Positions 18,355 to 26,871 of a stretch of 26,871 nucleotides of DNA are shown piece after piece. The stretch is from Willaertia magna. Its lineage: Eukaryota > Heterolobosea > Eutetramitea > Acrasida > Naegleriidae. Where the stretch lies: NCBI GenBank assembly GCA_902984215.1, contig CADWAF010002189.1, forward strand, positions 1 to 26,871, written 5' to 3'. The notes under the pieces were generated by a model, which saw nothing but the letters and a program-made list of their open reading frames with translations, ran no database searches and was not told where the DNA came from. The position numbers were made by a program, and so were the translations under genes. Positions within the stretch are counted from its first letter, which is position 1. The number at the start of each line of letters is the position of its first letter.

Positions 18355-19765
18355 CAAAATATTCAGGGATGAAATCAGACTTTGCGAACATTTCAAAGTA
18401 TTGATAAATAATACTGACTGCTAATAAAATACCTGTACCAGAACCAATTGCACCTAAGAAATCTGCAATAACAGTTAAAGCACCAATACATAAACCACCG
18501 AATGCTGCAGCAATTGGAATATATTTATCTAAAGTCTTAATCATTTCCTTTGGTTCATCACGATGTCCTACTAAAATTAAACCTTGAGATTTTAATTGAT
18601 TTGCAACATCTCTTGAGCTTGATCCAGAAACATTAATCCAAATGCTTGAGAAGAATGCACATGAACCTAACATGAAAGCAATATAAAGAAGTGCATGAAT
18701 AGGATCAGCAAACATTTCATTCAAATTACCTGGAGGAGAAATATAATAAACAAAACCACCTACAGGAACGGATTGACCATATTGAGGTGTCTCCCATCTA
18801 CCTAATAAACTAATTAAAATATTATCACCAAATCTTCTATATAAAACTTGAGAGAATAAGAATAATTGTGAAACTAATGCAGTTTGTAAAATGATAGGCA
18901 TGTTACTAGTGTAGAATAACTTAATTGGATAGCTACCAACATTACCTCTTTGTCTTTGAGATCTTAATGGTAATTCAACACGGAATCCTTGGAAGTAAAT
19001 AACAATTAAGAAAACTAAAATAGTTGCTAATAAATTAGTAATGTTAGGGAGATTTGGTCTATAGAAAGCTTCCTTTAATGCTCTAACCTTATCACTTCTA
19101 GTAATTAACATATGGAAAAGAGAAATGATAGCACCTTCAAATTCAACACCTCTACCAGTGTTAATAGTAGATGGAGAGAAAGATTTCCAGATAATAGTTT
19201 CACAAATGTTTGTAGCAATGAATAAAGAGATACCACTTCCTAAACCATAACCTTTTTGGAGTAATTCATCTAAAAGTAAACAAACGATACCAGCTACGAA
19301 TAATTGTAAGACGATAAGTAAGGCAGTAACAAGACCAAGATCTCTAACATCACCATACATTCCAGATGAAACGTAAGCTACTGCTTCAATAATTGTCATA
19401 ATTAAACCAAAGAACTTTTGAGCACCGTTAAGTAATACTTGATCTTCTTGACTTTCTTCATTTACTTCAATAAGTTTTGCTCCTGCTAATAATTGTATAA
19501 TTAATCCAGCTGTAATTACAGGTGAAATACCTAATTCCATAAGAGTACCTCTGTTTGATGCTAAGATAACTCTCATCCAATATAATGGATCACTTGATGA
19601 TGCATTACGAATACCATATACTGGAATTTGACAACAAACTAAATAGATGAATAAAGCAACTGCTGTCCATAAAACCTTTTCTTGGAATTTAATAGTTTTA
19701 CTTGGTTTTGCAACCTCAGGTAAAATACTCATTGCTGGACGCAATAAGTCTAATAATCTTGCCAT
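18350..19765 (-). CDS. SEC61A: Protein translocon subunit Sec61 alpha
   Basis: Channel-forming subunit of the ER translocon, through which nascent secretory and membrane proteins pass. The 471-aa product closely follows the eukaryotic family (about 475 aa). It has ten membrane helices and near-invariant blocks: [124 protein letters not shown] and [27 protein letters not shown]. There is no intron. The ATG follows a long A-run. Its codons are visibly less A+T-biased than the neighbouring LRR and NHE genes, as expected of a highly expressed gene. The 279-nt gap to the NHE start on the same strand holds only a 6-bp hairpin (18231-18247). Confidence 0.97.
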   Translation of the reverse strand: MARLLDLLRPAMSILPEVAKPSKTIKFQEKVLWTAVALFIYLVCCQIPVYGIRNASSSDPLYWMRVILASNRGTLMELGISPVITAGLIIQLLAGAKLIEVNEESQEDQVLLNGAQKFFGLIMTIIEAVAYVSSGMYGDVRDLGLVTALLIVLQLFVAGIVCLLLDELLQKGYGLGSGISLFIATNICETIIWKSFSPSTINTGRGVEFEGAIISLFHMLITRSDKVRALKEAFYRPNLPNITNLLATILVFLIVIYFQGFRVELPLRSQRQRGNVGSYPIKLFYTSNMPIILQTALVSQLFLFSQVLYRRFGDNILISLLGRWETPQYGQSVPVGGFVYYISPPGNLNEMFADPIHALLYIAFMLGSCAFFSSIWINVSGSSSRDVANQLKSQGLILVGHRDEPKEMIKTLDKYIPIAAAFGGLCIGALTVIADFLGAIGSGTGILLAVSIIYQYFEMFAKSDFIPEYFE

Positions 19766-19984
19766 TTTTTTGGTTTTGTTTTTTAATTTACAATCTGTTT
19801 ACGTCACCTCTTTCACAAGGTCTTGTGTTTTATAAAAAATTTTAACACAGATTTACAACGATGATGTAACGGAGAAAAGACTATGAAAAGACTTTATTTT
19901 GAAAAATGTTTGATTTGCTGTGTTTTTCAAGAATGCAAGACTACTTGAAAACATTAATAGTCTCTCACAAAACACCAAATAAAA

Positions 19985-20921
19985 ATGATGAAACAAAAGT
20001 CCCTTTTAATTACTTACCTTACCAAATCTCAAAAACGCAAGACTAGTGTCAAAACTACATCAAGAAAGAAGTTCTACACCATTACAAAAAAAATGGAGAA
20101 TGAATTGGACGAATTATATGCAAAGTTTTTAAAATCTAAAGAACATGAGGTGACAATTGAGGAATTATTAGAAAATGATGAACAAACGAAAAAAGATAAT
20201 GGAATTTGGTTGTTTGGATATGGTAGTTTGATTTGGAAACCCGAAATTTTAAACATAGACCAATTCGGAGGATATGTAGTGGGTTATAGGGTTGGTTTTT
20301 AATTTATTTTCAAAATTTAATAATAATTATTGTCAAAAATTATAAGAGAAGATTTTGGCAAATGTCACGTGACCATAGAGGAACTTTTGAATACCCAGGA
20401 AGAGTGTTGACTTGTTTGACAGAAGAGGATTATGAAAAAGTAATATCTAATTATGACGAAGAATCACCACTAAGAAAAGAAGAAAAAGAATTTCAAAGCA
20501 ATGAAGTACTCTATGGAATGTGTTATTTAATACCTAAAGACCAAGCTTTAGAAATATTTAAGGTAAGGCAATGTCTATTATTCACCATTCTTACAATAAT
20601 TGCACTTAGCAACTAGATTATCGAGAGAAAGGAGGATATCACAGAACCATTGTTACTGTTCATTCCAGTGAGAAAGGACATTCCAAACGTGCTATATTAT
20701 ATGTAGGGTCCATTAATAATTTTGAAAATACAGAATTTGTTTCTCCTTCTTCCCTTGGTTGCATTGAAGAAGCAAAGATAATTGCAAAAGCCATTGGACC
20801 AAGTGGTAAAAACAAAGATTATCTCTTTCAATTAACAAAGGCTTTAAGGGAAAGGTTTGGAGGTACAGAGCCTTATTTATATAGATTAGAAGAAAATGTA
20901 AAGAAATTATTGTTGGAATAA
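19985..20921 (+). CDS. CHAC2: ChaC2-type glutathione-specific gamma-glutamylcyclotransferase, 3 exons
   Basis: Cytosolic enzyme that splits glutathione into 5-oxoproline and Cys-Gly. Exons 19985-20290, 20347-20562 and 20610-20921 are joined across introns of 56 and 47 nt to give 277 aa in frame. Motifs: FGYGSLIWKPE (residues 77-87, the YGSL substrate loop), GYRRRFWQMSRDHRGT across junction 1, PGRVLTCL, LDYREKGGYHRT across junction 2 with Glu180 as the likely catalytic base, and AIGPSGKNKDYLFQLTKALR, which matches ChaC2 rather than ChaC1. Intron 1 has an unusual donor, GTTGGT. A second ATG at 20093, also after an A-run, would give 241 aa. The extra 36 residues are Lys/Ser/Thr-rich and could be a targeting signal or 5' UTR. 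Divergent from SEC61A. Confidence 0.85.
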
Positions 20922-20922
20922 A
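20917..20922 (+). terminator. AATAAA overlapping the ChaC2 stop codon
   Basis: The TAA stop (20919-20921) is inside the hexamer. Any 3' UTR runs into the 3' end of the convergent Atg17-like coding region. Confidence 0.45.
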
Positions 20923-20927
20923 CACCT

Positions 20928-22415
20928 TTAGTGTTGAGGTGAATTATCATCTTCATGATTTTCTTCTTCTTCTTGGCTCTTCTCTTGTTCAAATACCTGT
21001 GTTGTTTGCATTGAAGAAGTTGACATTTCTAATTGTTGTATTAAAGAATCTGTTAAGCTTAATTCTGGTAAATTACTTGTCCACTTTTCTGGAACAATTT
21101 GAAATTTTACAGTAGATTCTAAAATAGATGGACACAAACTACCAGGGAGGTATTCACCATAATCTTTAAAGAATTGTTGTCTCTTTTGTTCTTCTTCAAT
21201 ATAGATTTGATCAATTTTTTGTCTAAATTCATCAATAATTTCTTGTGTTTGTTTTATAACTTTTCTTCTTCTGTCAATTTCTAATAACATTTTATCATAA
21301 GAAGTAACAAAGAAAGTATACCATACAGTTAATTCTCTTATTTCTTCAAAAGTAGATAAACTATCCATTTTATGTTGATGAAAAGTAGTTTGTAATTCAT
21401 CTAATTCAACTACTTTTTGAGGAATAGTCGGCGATAATTGTTCTAATTGTTTATAACAAGTAATAGATAACCTATAAAATTCACTAAATTTTTGATATTT
21501 TTGATTTACATTATAATAATTATTCGTAATAATTTCAAAATGATTTTCCAATTTAGAAATATAATTTCTTAAATTATTATTTTTCTGTTCTAAATCATCA
21601 AAATCGATTGATGAGTAAAATACTGGATTTAATAAATGTTGTAATCTATCATTATGCCCAGCAATCTCTAACACTATATTTGTCATTGAAAAAATATCTT
21701 GTTGATTTAAATTCATATCATCAGAAATTGCATTTTCAGTTAAATTTTGTAAAAAATTAATATTTAATTGTGGCGAATTATCATTTGATGATTGAACCAT
21801 TTGTTCATCATTTGTAGAAGTAGTAATAGAATCTGTTTTGCCGGTTAAATTCATTAATAACTCACTATTCCTTTGGACATCATCAAATTGTAAATCAACA
21901 TCTTGAAGTATTTCATTTCCTTTTCTTTCTATTAAAGTTATTCTTTTTAATTCAGTACAAGCTTGTTGCTGTAATTGAGTAACACTTTCAATATTTACAA
22001 AATCAAATAAACTTTTCTTCTCTGTTGACCTCAATAATTGTTGTTTTCCTTGACTTATACTTAATTGAGAATGTAATGCTTTTCTTTTTAATGTTTCAAG
22101 AACTTGACCTAATTCCATAAGAGAAGTTTCTTGAAATGTTTTATATTGAGAAATATCACTTAGGAGAATTTTATTTTTATGTCTTAAAGTTAGAACTAAT
22201 CTCTTTACTACCCCTAATTGTTTTTGAATTTCGGAAAATAAAATTTGTAATTTTTGTTGAGTTCCAGAATATCTAGAACATAGCAAACCATATTCTTGTT
22301 CTTTCCGTTTGGCTTCAAGTAATAATTGTTCAGCCTTTTTAGCATAAATTTTAGCATCCTTTATAAGTTGCTGTAATTTTTCTTTGATTTGTTGTTCATT
22401 TACTGAATTCATCAT
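20928..22415 (-). CDS. Atg17-like autophagy scaffold (APG17 family)
   Basis: Intronless gene of 495 aa, almost all coiled coil, without membrane segments. The C-terminal third shows the Atg17/ATG11/FIP200 pattern: HNDRLQHLLNP, a long helix with FEEIRELTVWYTFFVTSYDKMLLEIDRRRK, then EEEQKRQQFFKDYGEYLPGSLCPSILE (residues 408-433). The [RK]..F....G.YLP..L.P.L block is the family signature I rely on. A polar Ser/Asn/Asp-rich linker (about 190-230) and an acidic tail follow the usual low-complexity style. Atg17-type proteins scaffold the Atg1/ULK1 kinase complex at the site where autophagosomes form. The gene is head-to-head with TRAPPC8 and tail-to-tail, 6 nt apart, with ChaC2. A generic coiled-coil protein is the alternative. 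Confidence 0.62.
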   Translation of the reverse strand: MMNSVNEQQIKEKLQQLIKDAKIYAKKAEQLLLEAKRKEQEYGLLCSRYSGTQQKLQILFSEIQKQLGVVKRLVLTLRHKNKILLSDISQYKTFQETSLMELGQVLETLKRKALHSQLSISQGKQQLLRSTEKKSLFDFVNIESVTQLQQQACTELKRITLIERKGNEILQDVDLQFDDVQRNSELLMNLTGKTDSITTSTNDEQMVQSSNDNSPQLNINFLQNLTENAISDDMNLNQQDIFSMTNIVLEIAGHNDRLQHLLNPVFYSSIDFDDLEQKNNNLRNYISKLENHFEIITNNYYNVNQKYQKFSEFYRLSITCYKQLEQLSPTIPQKVVELDELQTTFHQHKMDSLSTFEEIRELTVWYTFFVTSYDKMLLEIDRRRKVIKQTQEIIDEFRQKIDQIYIEEEQKRQQFFKDYGEYLPGSLCPSILESTVKFQIVPEKWTSNLPELSLTDSLIQQLEMSTSSMQTTQVFEQEKSQEEEENHEDDNSPQH

Positions 22416-22915
22416 TTAAAGCTGTATTGTTTTATATAATTACAAATTTATATTAACAATAATATACAATAATATAATTGTACAAGTATCTAGAAGAAAT
22501 TTTAAGAGTATATCCACAAAAGCCTTCTGTTTTTCGGTCCTCTTTATGCCTGAAAACTGGCTTTTCAAAATGAAAACGCAAGTATTTTTTTTTAGTTTTT
22601 TAAATAAAATTAAATTTACATCTACAATCAAAATTAGCGAGAGAATCAATTATTTTGCCTCAAATGAAGGTTAACGAGAGCCTTTGATTTAGGGTTTAAG
22701 GAAATTGTTTGAAAAGTAAACTTGTTTTTCAAGATTATGTGTTAGTAAAGGCAAACTTTTTATAGAAGGTAATTTTAAAAGACGTTTGATTATATAAATA
22801 AATGTTGCAGTTATTCTTGCTTTACTTCGGCTACTAACAACTCAAACTCAGCTAATCTTTACAACTTGGAAGACTACTCGAGTTGCTGACAACATCAAAA
22901 CAATTATCAAAAAAA
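22416..22915. promoter_or_regulatory. Shared divergent promoter region, Atg17-like / TRAPPC8
   Basis: This 500-nt A+T-rich gap separates the two start codons. I see no RNA gene, clear dyad or coding exon in it. The TRAPPC8 side ends with an A-run before the ATG at 22916. Confidence 0.45.
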
Positions 22916-25900
22916 ATGAATGACTTGAATGTTCCTCCATCCATTTCAATAAACAACCAAGCCGATTTACAGAAATGGTTTGAAACAATATTTACTCCTG
23001 TAGTACTTGTTAGAACCACTCCTAGTGTTGAAAATATTTGTTTAAAAAACAATTTACATTTTATTGATTTACTCAGACCATATCAAACAGTCAAAGAATG
23101 TAAGTAATTAAATGAATTTATTATTTAAATAATTTTATAGTAAATTATTCAACAATTACCTTACAGAATTTTTCAGTAAATTTTGTTAAAATTCCAGATC
23201 TTCACAGAGAATATTCCGAAGACGGTAACAGATTGTCTAATAGAAGTGAGATTGAACAAAGAGAGAAAATTCAACAACAATTTATTGGACATATCATTAG
23301 AGAAAGTTATAATCAATTGTCTGAATATCAACAACAACAAAGTGAAGCATTAGATATTAGTCCATGGTTTGATATTTATCGAGATGAATACATAAAAACA
23401 TTAAATTTATCAGAACATGAAACATTAATGCATCCAGTTGCATGCGTTTCAGTTATTTCTAGTGAAGAAGCTAATGATCCAATTCAAACATTAAAAAGTT
23501 TATATGATCCCGAAAATCCACCAAAATTCTTTAAAGATTTTGGAATTGATTCTGACGTATTACATATTATTATTTTAGTTCATGATCATTTCTATTCTGG
23601 AGGATTAGAAAAGGCTAATTTAGTATTTAATAAGATTAAAGAAAAGTATAAAGCATCATCATGTAGACTTTTAGTTTTAAATTCAAGAGAAACTAATGAG
23701 AAGCCTTTAACAGAAATATGGTCTAATTCAATGCCTAGAAAAGATTTGTATTATAGAAATTTTGTTGAAAAAATTGTACCTAATGGTCAACATTTATCTG
23801 TTACCGATGTAAAATATATTCAATCTACAGTTGAGTTTATATTAAGTCAAGTAGTTTCATTTATGGATTCAAAGATTAAGTCTGTTACAAGTACAGTTGT
23901 AGCTAATAAGAAGGCTTTAAAGAATAGAATTACTTCATGGTTTACAAAGAAGACAAAGGCTGAAGAAGAGGGAATTAGTGTTGAAATGCAAATTAGAAGA
24001 ATGGCTGATATGGCTTTTATGATTAGAGATTATGAAACTTCTTTTGCTCATTATAAATTAATTAGTGGAGATTTCAAGAGTAATAAAGATTTTAAACATT
24101 ATGCTGGAGCATTAGAGATGATGAGTATTTGTGCTATTTTACAGAATGCTAATCAAAATAAGAAAGATATTGAAAATAATATTGACAGTGCTTTCTTGAA
24201 TTATAAAAGCTTAGATCAATCTGGGTTTGCTTTAAGGGTAGCGTTTATTCAAGCATTATTATTTAAGATAAAGGGATCTTTTAGAAAGGCAGGTGACGTT
24301 TATATGAAAGCATCAAATATTGATGAAAGAAATTTCTTACAAGCAGCTCTATTCTTTGAACAAACAGCAATTTGTAATAGAGTAAATTTAAAGTTGACTA
24401 GAAAATCAGCATTATTTTTAATATTAGCTGGTTATAGATATAGTCACACAGATCAAATTAAACACTCTTATAGATGTTATAAAGCTGCAATGAAAGTATA
24501 TTTTAGTAGAGATTGGACCCAAATTTATGAACATATGAGTTTTACAATGGGTAGATTATCTCAACACATGAAAGATTTAAAATCAAGTGTAAATTATTTA
24601 CATGATTTCATGACAAGTTGTAAACAAACATCAGAAAATCAACAAAAGTTTATGGATGAATTTGTTCAAACTGTTACGGCATTTATTTCAGAACAAAATG
24701 AAAAAGGTATCCATGATGCTCCTTTTGACTTTTTAGATTTACCAAAGATAAATACAACTTCTTTAAGAATATTACTTGGTTCTCAATATGGTAGTCCAGT
24801 TTATGCTGATGAATTACCAAATGAAGAATGGATGAAGATGGAAGAAAGTTTAGTAAAGAAAATGGTTGGTAGTCTTGTTTTCTTTAAATGGGAAAGACCT
24901 GCCAATGATTTTAAGAAAATTGAACCATCAGTTATTAATGAACCAGTGTTTGTTGAAGTTTACATTTCAAATACTTTGGGTATACCTATTGATATTAAAG
25001 ACATTGAGTTAGATGCAGTTCTTAATGGTGCTGGTGACAATAATTCAACTATGGATGAAAATGATAAAGGATATGTTACAGAACCAATTTCTGTCACTTT
25101 ACAAAGTCAAGCTTCTATAGCCATTCAATTAAAAGTTACTCCAGTAAAAACTGGTGAATTACAAATAATTGGATTAAAGTGGATTATTGGTAATTGTATT
25201 AGAGGATATAAAAGATTCCAAGTCAAGGGAAGAAGACTAAATGATACTAAACAACAAAGAATAAATGTACAGTATGAACAAGATAATAGATTAAAATTTA
25301 AAATTGTAGACAGCGCACCATTATTGAGAGTAAACTTTACCCAAGATATACGTCAAGTATGGAATGGTGAAGTCTGTAGTACTAGTATGGTAATAACTAA
25401 TGATGGTAGATCTTCATTAAAATCTTTGAGAGTGAAATTAAATCACCCTTCTATTTATTATTTGGGAAATAATATGAATACAAACACACTTCCTCTATCA
25501 GTTAACGATGATAAAAGTAGTAGAATACAATATACATCAGATGTTAATGGTATTTTAAATGACTATTCATTTTATGAAATTTGTGACAGTTTAGATGCTG
25601 GCCAATCAATAGAAATCCCTGTATTTATAAGAGGATCATATTCAGGTCATCATGATGTTAAATTCTTATTTTACTATGAACCAACTGAAAAGATTGATGA
25701 ATTAAAATATAGACTTTATAGATTCCAAACAAAATTAGAAGTTTTAGAATCATTAAAAATTACAACCTTCTCTGAAACGACTTATACAGATCTTAATAGT
25801 GTAGTTTGTGGTGTTAAATTACAAAACTTTAGACAAGATCAATATTTAGAAATTGGACAACTTGCTAGTGTTAGTCCTTTGTGGGAAGTACTACCAATAG

Positions 25901-26832
25901 TGCCATTAGAAACACCAATTATTGTTATGCCAAGAGAATCATATACTCTTTATTTAAAGATTGTTAAAAATCATGAACAAGAGAAGAAGATTGATGAAAT
26001 TATTGGAAATGAAGATAAATTGCCAAATATTGAATTACTTCACACACATTTGATTTCATCCAAAGATAAAATTATAAATACATCTTTAACACCCTATAAA
26101 CAGTTTTTATTTAGTGAATGTAAGAAGCATGAATTAACTTATTATGGTCATCCTGTTTATTCACAAGAAAAGAATACAACAAATTTGGTTGATATTGAAG
26201 ATCAATTAAATACTTTAACTTTACAAGTGGTATGGAGATCTAGTGACAAATCATCCTTAGGTATTTCTCAACATATGAGAGTTGCCTTTTTACCTCATAT
26301 GAAAAAACCAAAGAGAATTCATACCTCTGCCAAGTTTCCAACCAAAGAGAATTTACACTGTCCTATTGAGGTAATACTTGACTATGAAAAGGAGATTTTA
26401 CATCAATTTGAACCATCTAGCCCAATGTGTACTGTAACTGTCTTGGTTAAATTAAGAAATGTATCACCAGACCAAAATACTGAATTCACTCTTGAATTCT
26501 TACCTCCTTATATTCAAAGTAGTGCAGCAAAAAGAACTACTGTCATTGGAAGTAACCCTAATATTGTAATACCTGCCCAAAACTATTATTTATGGAATGG
26601 ACCTACAAGATTGTTTATGAAAGATGTAAAACCAAATTCAGAGGAATATGTTGTTCCAATTCAAGCATGTTTCTTTTCTCCAGGTGTTTATAACCTTAAT
26701 CAATTCAGAATTGCTTGGAAGCAAACAGATACAGGTATTTCAAGAATTATCCCTCACTCCTTTGCAGAAGAACAGTTCTTAATTCATGTAAGAACACCAA
26801 ATGTTGAGAAAACTACTGTAGACTTTTTCTAA
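22916..26832 (+). CDS. TRAPPC8: TRAPP complex subunit TRAPPC8 (Trs85), 2 exons
   Basis: Specific subunit of TRAPPIII, the exchange factor for Ypt1/Rab1 in ER-Golgi traffic and autophagy. Exons 22916-23099 and 23141-26832 flank a 41-nt GTAAGT intron. The join reads KELNYSTITLQNFSVNFVKIP and gives 1291 aa. Typical blocks: FTPVVLVRTTPSVENICLKN then DLLRPYQ at the N-terminus, SVEMQIRRMADMAFMIRDYETSFAHY, DFKHYAGALEMMSICAIL, a TPR-like helical middle, and a C-terminal half of beta-sandwich (ASP/Ig-like) repeats. The first ATG follows an eight-A run. The two exon frames begin with TTG or no start, so only the spliced form is sensible. The 3' end is complete within the window. Confidence 0.85.
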
Positions 26833-26836
26833 TAAA
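26831..26836 (+). terminator. AATAAA overlapping the TRAPPC8 stop codon
   Basis: The sequence TTC TAA TAA AAT places the stop and the hexamer on shared bases. The last 39 nt of the window contain no further feature. Confidence 0.45.
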
Positions 26837-26871
26837 ATTATTTATTGTACAATTTTTTGAATTTGACCGCA

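Noticed and set aside
22440..22649. Minus-strand 69-codon ORF in the Atg17-like/TRAPPC8 gap
   Set aside because: Low-complexity Ile/Leu/Lys product as expected from A+T-rich DNA, with no homology signal and weak start context.
1..26871. Bacterial-type operon, CRISPR array, transposon, toxin or virus-derived gene
   Set aside because: Introns and eukaryotic-only proteins throughout; no spaced repeats, terminal inverted repeats, transposase, capsid or polymerase motifs seen.

Overview
This window looks like nuclear DNA from a compact, very A+T-rich protist genome. The best fit is a heterolobosean amoeba of the Naegleria type. That rests on the standard genetic code, GT-AG introns of only 41-67 nt (mostly with a GTAAGT donor), runs of A just before start codons, Asn/Lys/Ile-rich proteins and very short intergenic gaps. 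The genus is an inference. The eukaryotic nature is not in doubt: exocyst, TRAPP, Sec61-alpha, NC2-beta and profilin are all present, with spliceosomal introns. There is no operon, phage, CRISPR array, transposon or identifiable tRNA/rRNA gene.

Layout, left to right. A partial LMBR1-like membrane protein gene (minus strand) runs off the left edge. It is divergent from profilin, which converges on NC2-beta (Dr1). Upstream of NC2-beta on the same strand is a TLC-domain membrane protein with one intron. A divergent promoter then leads to exocyst SEC6 (three exons) and, 9 nt after its stop, a DUF3228-type gene. A CRT-like drug/metabolite transporter converges on that gene. A gap of nearly 1 kb, rich in dyads, leads to the Brix protein SSF1/Peter Pan. 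It is followed 38 nt later by an unrecognised gene, then a tweety/prominin-topology membrane protein (two exons), then an F-box-like leucine-rich-repeat gene. A four-exon Na+/H+ exchanger lies tail-to-tail with the LRR gene, with SEC61-alpha upstream on the same strand. SEC61-alpha is divergent from a three-exon ChaC2-type gamma-glutamylcyclotransferase. That gene converges, 6 nt stop to stop, on an Atg17-like coiled-coil gene. The Atg17-like gene shares a divergent promoter region with TRAPPC8/Trs85, which fills the right end.

I built ten introns by hand in six genes. In each gene the joined exons stay in frame, and in most cases a conserved family motif is restored across the junction, for example the NHE GGVRG motif running into the next helix, the ChaC2 RRFW and LDxRE motifs, and the Sec6 CFPP motif.

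The genes are mostly housekeeping: secretion and trafficking (Sec61-alpha, Sec6, TRAPPC8), autophagy (Atg17-like), cytoskeleton (profilin), transcription (NC2-beta), ribosome assembly (SSF1), glutathione turnover (ChaC2) and transport (NHE, CRT-like). They are not an operon. The points most worth a second look are the Na+/H+ exchanger whose Asn-Asp ion-site motif reads Lys-Gly, the head-to-head Atg17-like/TRAPPC8 pair, the overlapping dyads before SSF1, the mosaic 3' end of the LRR gene, and poly(A) signals built into stop codons. I see no convincing new multi-gene system.
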